The notes: generated by a model not told the origin, from the letters alone. A stretch of DNA of 24,278 nt from Nitrososphaeria archaeon (GCA_021324715.1 JAJPIN010000028.1:1-24278); one strand, 5' to 3'. Positions 1 to 7,435 are shown, counted from the first letter of the stretch. Numbers and translations: made by a program.

Positions 1-228
1 ATCAAGAAAATTAAGACGGAAAATCCTTTAGTGAGAACTTTACTTATGACCGCGTTTGACGTCGATGACAGATTATTTGATGAGTTTACTAAAAAACAGG
101 TAATAAATGGATTCCTACAAAAACCAATAAAACTTCAGAATTTACTCTCAGAAGTAAATAAACAGATTAATGCGTACCAGGTCGGTTTAAAAACTAGGAA
201 GACTTCGTCTAGACTTGACATTCTATAA
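1..228 (+). CDS. Response regulator receiver domain, C-terminal part (cut by window edge)
   Basis: This is the last 75 residues of a CheY-like receiver domain, open from the first base of the window; the phosphoacceptor half lies outside. Visible are the conserved Thr/Ser strand end (RTLLMTAF) and the conserved lysine in GFLQKPI, after which a short helix and a basic tail end the protein. No output domain follows, so it is a single-domain regulator. It is a clear paralogue of the complete regulator at 8395-8820: both share the LMTAF, INGFLQKPI and EVN blocks. Such proteins normally receive a phosphoryl group from a histidine kinase and act by protein contact; no kinase is in the window. The family call is firm, the partner unknown. 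Confidence 0.85.
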   Translation: MKKIKTENPLVRTLLMTAFDVDDRLFDEFTKKQVINGFLQKPIKLQNLLSEVNKQINAYQVGLKTRKTSSRLDIL

Positions 229-421
229 AAGGTTTCAATATCTAATTTAAGTATAGCATACAAACCAATAGATCGATTAATGTCATTGGCAGAACGGCTC
301 ACTAGATAAGTCGTTACTATTTATACCGTTGGGTATGCAAAACCACAACAAAATTTGAAAAAACTTAAAAGCAATTGGAATCTACCTGCCATCTACTTTA
401 TTTGTATTTTATGCCTAAATC

Positions 422-457
422 TTGCAATTATTATAATTTGTTTGCAATTATTATAAT
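422..457 (+). repeat. 16-nt direct repeat upstream of the CDF transporter
   Basis: The 16-mer ttgcaattattataat occurs at 422-437 and again at 442-457, a 20-nt period (about two helical turns). It lies 46-81 nt upstream of the TTG start of the cation transporter at 503. The position and period suit a tandem operator for a metal-responsive regulator, but the sequence is very AT-rich and could be promoter background. The rest of 229-502 holds no gene that I can see. Confidence 0.5.
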
Positions 458-502
458 CTGATACGAATGCCCATGTCGTGATCTCTTAATGTTTAATAAC
501 AA

Positions 503-1504
503 TTGAGTCGATATGTAGTTAGTTTAACTCACAATTTGGATAAAAGAAGTTCAGAGGAGATATCTGCTCAGAATTCACTTAGACCTGAATCAGAAGTTGC
601 AAAAGACAGAAGCTCCTACATCCGTCTCGTCGATGAAGGATTTATCGCTGGTCAAAGAATCGCCAAGATCTCAGTTATAACTTTAATCAGCATAGGAATT
701 GTAGAGTTGCTAATGGGTCATATCAGCGGAAGTGTTGTAGCTACAGCCGATGGAGTAGATTCGATGTCCGATGCTATGATATCTTTTATCGTCTTGATAG
801 GATTGAGATTTGCACGCAGACCTGCAGATAGAAAGTTTCAATTTGGTTATCATAAAGTGGAAACCTTTGCAGCTTTGATAGCTGCAATTGGTATGATCGT
901 TATAGGTTCCTTCATAGTTTACCATTCTTATGAGGGATTTATCCATCCGGAAGAAATTAAGCAACCGTTACTCACAATGGTAGTACTTGCAATCGCTGGT
1001 GGCATATCGTTACATAGAGCATTTCAGATGAGGAGTATAGCAAACAAATACCATTTGCTTTCATTAAAAACCGACGCCAAGAATTCAATAAAGGATGGAT
1101 CAGCTTCCGTATTAGGTTTTTTGAGTGTGTTCATAGCGACACAGTTTGGATTCCTGCAGGCTGATGCGATTGGAGGAATGATAATTGCAGGATTTATTTT
1201 TTCTGTAGCATATGTTTCATTAAAACAATCGTCATTGATATTGGTTGATGCTTGGCATAACCCTATCAGTGTAGATTATATCAAAAAATTGCTGGAGGAA
1301 AAAATCGAAGTTGGGGTGAACGTGAGATCAATCAAATTGCGACAAACTGGCATTGTCTCACGAGCTGAAATTCATGTCGAAATCGACGGCAACAAACCAT
1401 TGACTGAGGTAGAAATGCTAATGCAGAACACTGAAAAGGTGATTAAATCTAATATTCCTAATATGGGTGTTGTTGTGGTTGTTCCTCATGCGAAGTACAA
1501 GTAG
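503..1504 (+). CDS. Cation diffusion facilitator (CDF) family metal transporter
   Basis: A 333-residue CDF protein: a short hydrophilic N-terminus (about 1-50), membrane segments between about 53 and 245, and a C-terminal cytoplasmic ferredoxin-like domain (about 255-333). CDF proteins export divalent cations in exchange for protons. The TM2 metal site reads ADGVDSMSD with D86xxxD90 (D83 nearby); TM5 reads DAKNSIKD with N194xxxD198 in place of the usual H/DxxxD. The loop FGYHKVE corresponds to the FGHGKxE loop of YiiP/FieF, and ADAIGG is the typical start of TM6. The Asp/Asn-rich site without TM5 histidine argues against a standard zinc transporter and is closer to Mn/Fe-type members; the metal is not settled. 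TTG at 503 is the farthest plausible start; later starts would only trim the N-terminal tail. It is probably a single-gene unit. Confidence 0.9.
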   Translation: MSRYVVSLTHNLDKRSSEEISAQNSLRPESEVAKDRSSYIRLVDEGFIAGQRIAKISVITLISIGIVELLMGHISGSVVATADGVDSMSDAMISFIVLIGLRFARRPADRKFQFGYHKVETFAALIAAIGMIVIGSFIVYHSYEGFIHPEEIKQPLLTMVVLAIAGGISLHRAFQMRSIANKYHLLSLKTDAKNSIKDGSASVLGFLSVFIATQFGFLQADAIGGMIIAGFIFSVAYVSLKQSSLILVDAWHNPISVDYIKKLLEEKIEVGVNVRSIKLRQTGIVSRAEIHVEIDGNKPLTEVEMLMQNTEKVIKSNIPNMGVVVVVPHAKYK

Positions 1505-1668
1505 TTAATCTATCCAAGACAAAATAAAGTTGGTTCTAGTGCGGTGAGATCCGGACACACTATGTGAGACAGAAAAAGATCTTCGATTGTAGTAGGGAAT
1601 GAATTCTATAACTCTTCAAAATCATTAAACACTCATATTGACAATAATAGTAATAATCTCTAGTCATC

Positions 1669-2823
1669 ATGCAGAATTTAGGCTTCGAAATTTTTGATAT
1701 TCTTACTCGCGCTCAGCTAACTAGCAGGGCTATTTATATTGCAGCAAAACTGGGATTAGCTGATTATTTAAAAGATGGTCCTAAGAGTGTTGAAGATTTA
1801 GCAGAAGAGACCAAAACTCATCCTGATTCTCTTTATAGATTATTGCGTATGTTATCAAGCATTGGAATATTTGCTGAAACAAAAAATGATGGTGACAAAC
1901 AACAACAACAAGTTGATCAAGATATAAGACGGTTTGAGCTGACACCTATGGCATCTCTCATTCAATCTGAAGCAAAAAATTCAATTAGAAATTTTGCTTT
2001 AATGTTTGGATTAGAATCTTTTAAGAATGCTATAGATGATCTTTTATACAGTATACAAACTGGTGAAAATTCATTTAAACATGCAAATGGACTAGACATG
2101 TATGAGTATCTTGATCGAAATCAAAAAGAGGGTCAAATATTTAATAGTGCAATGGCTTCTCTTACTTCCTCCGTTACTCCATTGATCTCCTCTATGTATG
2201 ATTTTTCACAGTTCAATACAATCATTGATATCGGAGGAGGACAAGGAATGCTTTTGTCAAGTATTTTAAAGGATAACGCTAAACTTTATGGCGTATTATT
2301 TGATTTACCATACGCAATTCAAAGTGCCAAAAAGTTCTATGCCAGACAATCTGCAAATTCGAATGAGAATGTCAATCATGACATTTCTTCTCGTTGCAAA
2401 CTGCTAGAAGGTGATTTCTTTAAATCTATTCCCACCACAGCCGCTGACGGTTATATTATAAAGAACGTGATTCTAAACTGGGACGACCGATCTGCTGCGA
2501 TTATCTTAAAGAATTGTTTGCAAGCGATGATAGATAAATCATCGTCTATAGTTAGCGAAAACCAAGATAATCGAAAAAATACGACCCCCAAATTATTAAT
2601 TATTGATACAATTATGCCAGAAGGAAACGAACCATTCATTGGTAAATTTACAGACATATTGATGCTAGCACTCACTCATAAAGGAAGAATAAGAACTGAG
2701 GAAGAGTTCAGAAAATTACTTAGTAGTTCTGGTTTTGACATCACTGGCATAATTCGATCTCTTGATCCCTCAAACCCATTCAGTATTATTGAAGCAATAC
2801 CGTCATTATCGCGATCTTCATAA
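1669..2823 (+). CDS. O-methyltransferase-fold protein (plant COMT/hydroxyneurosporene MT family), atypical catalytic site
   Basis: A 384-residue protein with the two-part layout of class II SAM O-methyltransferases. A winged-helix dimerisation domain (about 8-100, with HPDSLYRLLRMLSSIGIF) precedes a Rossmann SAM-binding domain. SAM motifs are clear: IDIGGGQG (186-193), FDLP (211-214), GDFF (248-251), and the strand LLIIDTIMPEGN. The usual catalytic block HDWDD reads L269-N270-WDD, so the general-base histidine is replaced by Leu. Family members methylate small hydroxylated compounds (phenolics, carotenoid precursors, antibiotics); the substrate here is unknown, and the missing His suggests a different acceptor, a proximity mechanism or loss of methylation. 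A Gln-rich insertion (about 78-82) lies between the domains. The ATG start is well placed after an AT-rich region; no operon partner is visible. Confidence 0.85.
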   Translation: MQNLGFEIFDILTRAQLTSRAIYIAAKLGLADYLKDGPKSVEDLAEETKTHPDSLYRLLRMLSSIGIFAETKNDGDKQQQQVDQDIRRFELTPMASLIQSEAKNSIRNFALMFGLESFKNAIDDLLYSIQTGENSFKHANGLDMYEYLDRNQKEGQIFNSAMASLTSSVTPLISSMYDFSQFNTIIDIGGGQGMLLSSILKDNAKLYGVLFDLPYAIQSAKKFYARQSANSNENVNHDISSRCKLLEGDFFKSIPTTAADGYIIKNVILNWDDRSAAIILKNCLQAMIDKSSSIVSENQDNRKNTTPKLLIIDTIMPEGNEPFIGKFTDILMLALTHKGRIRTEEEFRKLLSSSGFDITGIIRSLDPSNPFSIIEAIPSLSRSS

Positions 2824-2963
2824 TGTTAATTCAGTTGTCGATCAGAAACTAATCCAATTCCTATTTGAATAGTTGGAATTGAGAAGTGAAAGGTACTAAT
2901 AAATCGGGCATCTTTTTACATAGATTTCTTGATGGAAAATTAGTATCGTTATTTCTAAAATTA

Positions 2964-3185
2964 TTATCTTATGTCATTATCAGTCGTAGGTTCTGAAGTT
3001 AGTTCATCTTGTTTTGACATACCTCTGGTATCTTCCGTAGAAGTTTCGCGAATAGACTCTCTTTTTCCTTTTTCAAATTCTGATTGGGCCTTTCCAAGAG
3101 CCCTAGCAAGTTCGGGAAGTTTTTGTGCACCAAAAAGTACAACGCCAATCAATATCACTACCAGAAGAACATTTTCAAATGCCAT
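2964..3185 (-). CDS. tatA: Sec-independent (twin-arginine) translocase subunit TatA-like
   Basis: A 73-residue protein with the TatA/E layout: a short N-terminal membrane helix (about 4-20), the hinge LFG, then an amphipathic helix (QKLPELARALGKAQSEFEKG) and a charged, disordered tail. TatA oligomers form the pore that exports folded, often cofactor-bearing, proteins with RR signal peptides. I chose the ATG at 3185 over an upstream in-frame ATG (3221) because the membrane helix should begin the protein and because a TATA-like box sits 21 nt upstream. No tatC is in the window, so it is either a stand-alone copy or one of several tatA genes. The family call is strong; TatA and TatE/B cannot be told apart at this length. 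Confidence 0.88.
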   Translation of the reverse strand: MAFENVLLVVILIGVVLFGAQKLPELARALGKAQSEFEKGKRESIRETSTEDTRGMSKQDELTSEPTTDNDIR

Positions 3186-3206
3186 ATTTAATAATATGAG
3201 GGTGTA

Positions 3207-3216
3207 CCATATATGC
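3207..3216 (-). promoter_or_regulatory. TATA-like box of the tatA-like gene
   Basis: On the minus strand this reads gcatatatgg, 21 nt before the ATG at 3185. That is the spacing expected of an archaeal TATA box driving a nearly leaderless transcript. It also argues against the upstream in-frame ATG at 3221. Confidence 0.5.
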
Positions 3217-3429
3217 ATCAATTAACATTGTTAATCTAACCATGGGAAAGCTACAGACCTCAAGCCATTAACATGTTGGTCCGGGTGACTTGACAACTTA
3301 AACTATACAGGTCTATACCAAGACTTTGATGGGCAAAATCAAAATCCTCTGTTTCCAAAACATAGTCATTTGTTAAATTTTCCTATCACTAATGATTTTC
3401 GTTACTTGCAGAATCAATCAATCCATTAA

Positions 3430-3823
3430 TCCCAGTAATTTTTTGTTATGATTTCTACAAAATTGCCAACTGGATTTTAAATAAATTGATCTAGATTTTG
3501 CATCATTACCCAATCTACTCCTTTTTCACCTTGAATGTTACTTTGGATTTGAATTAAGTTTTCTTTATTGTATTATATTCACGTGCAACAATAGCTTGAG
3601 TTGAGCATGCTGCAGAGCTGCCCATACAATTTTTGCAAATGGTAGAACCCTGTCGTTTTCCTGAAAAATTGCTAGTGGAAAGTTAAACGCAACTTTATGC
3701 TCTTTATTTCTTAGCACCGGCTTATCTCAGAATCAAAAATCCATACTCGCTGAGGAAACCCCCACCATTCCATTTAGACTTGGCAAGAAAGGTTGCCTTT
3801 GTCATTTCTGGCCGTTCCATCAT
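3430..3823 (-). pseudogene. Decayed OsmC/Ohr-like gene, several frameshifts and stops
   Basis: No intact ORF exists, but three pieces in order on the minus strand read like one protein. Piece 1 starts with ATG at 3823 (MMERPEMTKATFLAKSKWNG) and stops after 33 codons. Piece 2 carries ICKNCMGSSAACSTQAIVAR followed by EYN, resembling the helix with the first reactive Cys of OsmC proteins; after a stop it continues with IQGEKGVDW. Piece 3 has NPVGNFVEI, resembling the CPVGN region that carries the second Cys, here Asn. OsmC/Ohr proteins are thiol peroxidases. The relation is my reading of short motifs, so family assignment is moderate; that this is broken coding DNA is more certain. Confidence 0.4.
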
Positions 3824-3898
3824 CAAATTAAAAACTGAACATCATAATTTGCAAAAGTCCACCTTCTTGGTCGCAATGACATATAATAATAACTAAAG

Positions 3899-4078
3899 TC
3901 ACGGTGATATCGGAACATCTACACCTATATGAGAATAATGATCCATAACAAGACCTGTAACAAACCATATTACAAATATGATAAGAGCGATATAGCCCAA
4001 CCAAATCACGAATTTTCCTTTGTTAAAAGTTTTTTTGGGTTTGACATTTTTAACAGGATCTTTTCCCCATAATTTCAC
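3899..4078 (-). CDS. Small single-pass membrane protein (59 aa)
   Basis: A GTG-initiated ORF of 59 codons. The N-terminus is basic (KLWGKDPVKNVKPKKTFNKG, residues 2-21), followed by one strongly hydrophobic segment (about 23-45, rich in Ile, Trp, Phe) and a short tail DHYSHIGVDVPISP. The basic side would sit in the cytoplasm and the tail outside. The layout resembles small accessory subunits of membrane complexes, but I do not recognise the family. It survives intact between two broken genes, which suggests that it is functional. A GTG start and the absence of frameshifts across a membrane-like composition support it; no neighbour points to a role. Confidence 0.55.
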   Translation of the reverse strand: MKLWGKDPVKNVKPKKTFNKGKFVIWLGYIALIIFVIWFVTGLVMDHYSHIGVDVPISP

Positions 4079-4251
4079 ATCTTGATAAACATGAATTGTA
4101 TTATTATGTTATATGTAATTATTTTCTATATAATTATATCATTAGATTCAGACTCCATATTGGTACATACCTAAAAATAAGAAAGTAGTTATTTATTTAT
4201 TCTACATTTCAAGTAAAATATCAACGAAAACGTTCACAAAAACTGGTAGGA

Positions 4252-4807
4252 GGCTTATTGTCTGCACTCAAATTCCAAATTCTCCCATCCGGCTCAGTGC
4301 TAGCATAAAATTTTCAAGGCGTCAATGCAAGATATTATGAGTCAAAACTAAAAGGAGAAAATCAAGTTCCCACCTGCGTTACCATAAATGCCTAGGGAAA
4401 AGTAAAATTAAAGGTCAAGGAGTCAAACATCAAATACAAATTGAATATTACAGGCATTACAGATATTTCAATGGTTCACATACACGAAGGGAAGTCTGGA
4501 GAAAATGACAAACTGGTTGTTGACTTACTTTCTAACAGTAACAAGTAAGCAATCTCAAACGGGTTGACTATAAATGGGAGCATTACTAATTCAAACTTCA
4601 TTGGTCCTTTGAAAGGAAAGACAATTTCAAACCTGGTCTCTTCGATAAACGATGGAAATAACTATCAACATTCATACTCAAGTACATCCTATTGGTGTAA
4701 TAAGAGGACAATTACAGTTATCTGGTTCATCTAATTTGACATTGACAAAGGGAAGTGAAACGGACACAAAACCAGAGATAGCGATAGTAACCCCTACGAA
4801 AGAATAA
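4252..4807 (+). pseudogene. Broken CHRD-domain secreted protein gene
   Basis: Read in one frame from about 4254 the sequence gives a hydrophobic leader-like stretch, a stop at 4306, then the CHRD pattern: KLKGENQVP, a stop (tag, about 4393), INITGITDISMVHIHEG-type strands, a stop (taa, about 4547), and a 1-nt frameshift near 4670. After the shift come VNIHTQVHPIGVIRGQLQLSG and a Thr/Lys-rich tail ending at 4807. The HIHEG and HPxGxIRGQL signatures are those of CHRD domains (named from chordin), common in exported archaeal and bacterial proteins of unknown function. Three stops and one frameshift make it a pseudogene. It ends 11 nt from the end of the convergent nickel permease gene. Confidence 0.75.
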
Positions 4808-4818
4808 CTAATCTTGTA

Positions 4819-5676
4819 TCAAGACACTGACGATTGTGTTTCGCTATCACTTGAATGTTTATCACTCAGTTGTGAAACTGAAGCAGTGCCATCAGCGTGT
4901 TTCATTGGTATTTTTCTAAGAAAATAGGCATATCCAAATGATGTTCCAATTATGATAGCAGCCAAGATTGGTCCGGTTAGATCTGGCAAAATTTCAGAAC
5001 CTGTTAGTATCTCATACGAAGCGATAACTGCAACACTCATAGCAGCTGCACTTAACGCATAGGACATGAATCGGAATCCCTTTGTATAGAATATTCTAGA
5101 AAATGCTGAACGAAGAACTGCACTATCGAGTGTATCCACAGGAACCATTCCTATAGCGAAGAAAGCAGCTAGAATCAATGCCACCTGTATACCGAGGGTT
5201 GCAGAAGCGAATGCGGATAAAGTGATAGCAGAGATTTGGGTAGCAGTGTCAAATCCTAGTCCGAACACCAACCCTGTGATCAAAGAAGATCTAAACGGTC
5301 CTAGCATTCCTGTCCTGAGCAAGATCTTACCGGCTAGAATAGCAGATCCAGTTTTTCCCCACCTTTTCATTGAATATATGTTGACAGCACCGATTGTTGC
5401 CAACGCGAAAACTCCGATTATTCCTCCCCAGAATGAAAGAACTTCAACTTTTGTCACGCTGCCAAATATAAATATGATCAAAATCATTACTGCTAGGACC
5501 GAGATCATATGCCCTATGCTAAATCCTGCTCCGACCCATCTGGCCCGCTTTGCAGCATTATGTAGTCTTACAAGGTTATCAATAGCCGTAATATGATCGA
5601 CATCTAAGGCATGGCGAAGACCTAATGTTATCATAGCAGGAAGAGATACAAAGGCAAAAGACCATAAATCTGTCAT
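4819..5676 (-). CDS. NiCoT family nickel/cobalt permease (HoxN/NixA type)
   Basis: A 285-residue integral membrane protein with about eight hydrophobic segments and the family signatures. RHALDVDHI (21-29) in the first helix is the metal-selectivity motif; FSIGHMISV (52-60), LGFDTATQI (140-148) and GMVPVDTLD (176-184) follow in the usual order. NiCoT permeases import Ni2+ or Co2+ with high affinity; nickel supply for urease or a nickel enzyme is the likely use in this lineage (inference). It lies directly downstream of nikR on the same strand (143-nt gap), which supports nickel over cobalt. The hydrophilic C-terminus (about 262-285) is Ser/Asp/Gln-rich. The ATG at 5676 is preceded 26 nt upstream by a TATA-like AAAGTATAAG, which is also one arm of an inverted repeat. 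Confidence 0.93.
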   Translation of the reverse strand: MTDLWSFAFVSLPAMITLGLRHALDVDHITAIDNLVRLHNAAKRARWVGAGFSIGHMISVLAVMILIIFIFGSVTKVEVLSFWGGIIGVFALATIGAVNIYSMKRWGKTGSAILAGKILLRTGMLGPFRSSLITGLVFGLGFDTATQISAITLSAFASATLGIQVALILAAFFAIGMVPVDTLDSAVLRSAFSRIFYTKGFRFMSYALSAAAMSVAVIASYEILTGSEILPDLTGPILAAIIIGTSFGYAYFLRKIPMKHADGTASVSQLSDKHSSDSETQSSVS

Positions 5677-5693
5677 TCATACTTTTTTATTAA

Positions 5694-5785
5694 TCAGTAT
5701 TACTTATACTTTCATAATTGAGATATTAATTTTGACTATCCCGATAGACCGAGACAAAGTCAAATATAAAGTATAAGGTTACTGA
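5694..5785 (-). promoter_or_regulatory. Long inverted repeat between nikR and the nickel permease gene (candidate NikR operator/promoter)
   Basis: The arm tcagtattacttatacttt (5694-5712) is mirrored by aaagtataaggttactga (5768-5785). Ten inner positions pair perfectly (5703-5712 with 5768-5777), as do the outer six (5695-5700 with 5779-5784). A second, off-centre inverted repeat tttgact/agtcaaa lies inside (5731-5737, 5758-5764). The downstream arm reads AAAGTATAAG on the minus strand, 26 nt before the permease ATG, so it overlaps the likely TATA box. A dyad over a promoter in a nikR-permease pair fits nickel-dependent repression. It does not match the Escherichia coli GTATGA-N16-TCATAC operator, so NikR binding is inference. 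Confidence 0.5.
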
Positions 5786-5819
5786 AAATAGTCACATTTC
5801 GGTTTAAAGAATTTCATTA

Positions 5820-6380
5820 TCAAACTAGAGACATAAAATGAACCTTCACACTTTTTATCCCCCTATTCTGGGATAATTCTCTTGCAAGCTCTTTTATCTT
5901 ATTTCTTTGACCTCTTACCATTATACTTTCCAAACAAATATCTTGTTCTAGATGCACGTGCGTCGCTGCACTTATTATATCGTTATATAAGTGCTGGACA
6001 TGAACTGATTTTTTATCCTGATTGTATATACGATTATCATATAGTAGTATTATTACCCCTGCTCCCTTCTTACTCATATCGCCATCATCATCATTTCCCT
6101 TCCAATAGTAATCATCCACAAAAGAATGAAGTGCCGCCTGAATCGCCTTAGACCTATCTGTATAGCCAGCATTAACCATAGATTTTTCAAATTCAACCAA
6201 AAGCATCGGCGATAACGACATGCTTATCTTGTTTACCTTCTGTTTCTTAATGCCAACTAGTGTCCTCTTAGATTTTGTCAATGTATATGTTTGTTTAATT
6301 AACTGACTCTTTTTTAGTTTTTGAGATGCAATTGAAGGAGATTTAATATTCGAGAGATGAAATAACGACTTGCCAAGCAT
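5820..6380 (-). CDS. nikR: Nickel-responsive regulator NikR
   Basis: A 186-residue NikR. A ribbon-helix-helix DNA-binding domain (about 48-92: VNKISMSLSPMLLVEFEK, then GYTDRSKAIQAAL) is followed by an ACT-like nickel domain (about 107-184). The four Ni2+ ligands of E. coli NikR (H76, H87, H89, C95) are all present with the same spacing as H130, H141, H143 and C149. VHLEQDICLESIMVRG is the typical block. NikR tetramers bind DNA when nickel is sufficient and repress nickel uptake; the permease gene follows immediately. The N-terminus is 45-50 residues longer than in usual NikR and is basic. The start at 6380 is supported by a TATA box 20 nt upstream; a TTG at 6281 would give a more standard protein. 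The acidic linker WKGNDDDGD (93-101) is also unusual. Confidence 0.93.
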   Translation of the reverse strand: MLGKSLFHLSNIKSPSIASQKLKKSQLIKQTYTLTKSKRTLVGIKKQKVNKISMSLSPMLLVEFEKSMVNAGYTDRSKAIQAALHSFVDDYYWKGNDDDGDMSKKGAGVIILLYDNRIYNQDKKSVHVQHLYNDIISAATHVHLEQDICLESIMVRGQRNKIKELARELSQNRGIKSVKVHFMSLV

Positions 6381-6400
6381 TGCTGTATCAATTGGGCGAA

Positions 6401-6409
6401 CTATATAAA
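6401..6409 (-). promoter_or_regulatory. TATA box of nikR
   Basis: On the minus strand this reads TTTATATAG, 20 nt before the ATG at 6380. This predicts transcription starting at or next to the ATG and therefore supports the long N-terminus of this NikR. Confidence 0.55.
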
Positions 6410-6426
6410 CGAAGGCGTAGTACGGA

Positions 6427-6605
6427 CTCGGAGGGATGAATCTGGAATTTCAGGCGGGTCCTATTTAGAATTTCTAGTTTCTCTTCATAGGATTCAACAA
6501 ATGACTAACATTTTTTAGGTTTCCTCCAACTGGGGTTCATCGGGATTCGAACCCTGCATGTACTAGGGCTCTACTAATTTGGTATTTAGCTTTTCTTTCG
6601 GGATT
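6427..6605. repeat. Dispersed repeat, copy A, with a tRNA-like segment
   Basis: This copy shares two blocks with copy B at 19446-19616. A 23-nt block is identical (6463-6485 with 19478-19500). About 70 nt further on, a second block is shared (ggattcgaacc; ggtatttagc at 6581-6590 with 19591-19600). A 25-nt part (6427-6451) is identical to copy C at 12131-12155. On the minus strand the second block reads ggttcgaatcc flanked by partly pairing bases and tgaacccc, like a tRNA T-arm and 3' acceptor strand, and ttagtagagc resembles a D-arm. No 5' acceptor strand or anticodon arm fits, so it is not a working tRNA gene. No protein gene lies in 6381-6755. Confidence 0.7.
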
Positions 6606-6755
6606 GGAGGTTACTATACATGATAATAAGATTTCTGTTGATTACCCACCTTTTAAATCGATATTAATACCAATACCAAACTGATGATATTTTCGATAGT
6701 TCTAGTTTGGGACCTTTGAAGATCAATTTGTGAATTCCCTAAGTCGTTATTTATT

Positions 6756-7175
6756 TTATTTTTCGAGCATAGTTTCGATTTTTTCTTCTAAACTAAGGAT
6801 CTTATTCAACATGGTTTTATTGCGCTCCTCTAGATCTGCAATGTGGTTTAGAAGTTCATCCTGTTTCTCTGAAATTTTTTTCTGTCGATAGTAGACCCAC
6901 CAAGTTATTACTGCGCCCATCGCAGCTCCCACAAGAAGCCCTACCCACGTACTCCATGCATTTGATATATCGCCTTTATTGCAATCGACTCCAAAAAAAT
7001 ATACACATCCCAATATGGTCAAACTTTCGAGCAATGTAGGAATTGATTGGCTCTTATTGTTAAGATTTGTGCCTTTTAATACCCAAAACGTGTTCCGATT
7101 ATACGTGAAATAGGGAAAGAAATCCTGAGGAACACATATCCTCCTTAGTCCCAGAAACCCTATGCAAATATACAT
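6756..7175 (-). CDS. Hypothetical membrane protein with C-terminal coiled coil
   Basis: A 139-residue protein of unrecognised family. The N-terminal 45 residues are of mixed character and may be untranslated. From about residue 45 there is a weakly hydrophobic segment (LLESLTILGCVYFFG), then a clear membrane helix (about 77-96, WVGLLVGAAMGAVITWWVYY). A basic stop-transfer (RQKK) and a heptad-like coiled coil (about 100-139, repeated Leu/Ile with Glu/Lys) close the protein. The coiled coil suggests a cytoplasmic oligomerisation module anchored in the membrane. The start is uncertain; ATG at 7175 gives the longest form. The tiny zinc-ribbon-like ORF at 7198-7287 lies just upstream on the same strand. 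Confidence 0.6.
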   Translation of the reverse strand: MYICIGFLGLRRICVPQDFFPYFTYNRNTFWVLKGTNLNNKSQSIPTLLESLTILGCVYFFGVDCNKGDISNAWSTWVGLLVGAAMGAVITWWVYYRQKKISEKQDELLNHIADLEERNKTMLNKILSLEEKIETMLEK

Positions 7176-7197
7176 CCTGTTATGGCAGCGTTACCAT

Positions 7198-7287
7198 TTA
7201 GATCAATTGGCCTTCCTTGCATGATGGACAATTCAACTCTGATTCATATATATGACCGTCGGAATTCGGAAAAAGAAGAAAGTCCAC
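7198..7287 (-). CDS. Tiny CxxC ORF (29 aa), doubtful
   Basis: A GTG-initiated reading frame of 29 codons ends in ESELNCPSCKEGQLI. The single CPSC knuckle resembles half of a zinc ribbon, like the many small zinc proteins later in the window. It ends 22 nt before the start of the membrane-protein gene at 7175. It could be a relic of a longer zinc-ribbon gene or chance; support is weak. Confidence 0.22.
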   Translation of the reverse strand: MDFLLFPNSDGHIYESELNCPSCKEGQLI

Positions 7288-7315
7288 TATAAAAATTGAG
7301 GGTATAACAGTTAAT

Positions 7316-7435
7316 ATGCCTTTGATAATGGAGGGGATAGACCTCCGATCTAAGATTGAACCGTTATTATTTGAAGTAAAAAGAATGGTTGGAGATAACA
7401 GATTGGTAACCGTTCAGGAAATTGAGGCTCTTTAA
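7316..7435 (+). CDS. Short ORF (39 aa), possibly the N-terminal remnant of a longer gene
   Basis: An ATG-initiated frame of 39 codons with protein-like composition (MEGIDLRSKIEPLLFEVKRM, then VGDNRLVTVQEIEAL) stops abruptly. It has alternating charged and hydrophobic residues typical of an alpha/beta domain start rather than of a complete protein. I do not recognise it. It stands alone between two minus-strand genes. Confidence 0.35.
   Translation: MPLIMEGIDLRSKIEPLLFEVKRMVGDNRLVTVQEIEAL

Noticed and set aside
2971..3225. Plus-strand frame opposite the TatA-like gene
   Set aside because: It is the antisense shadow of a gene with clear TatA motifs; its own product has no recognisable features.
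6531..6605. Complete tRNA gene on the minus strand
   Set aside because: The T-loop-like GTTCGAATC and an acceptor-like 3' strand are present, but the T-stem pairs at only about three positions and no matching 5' acceptor strand or anticodon arm exists.
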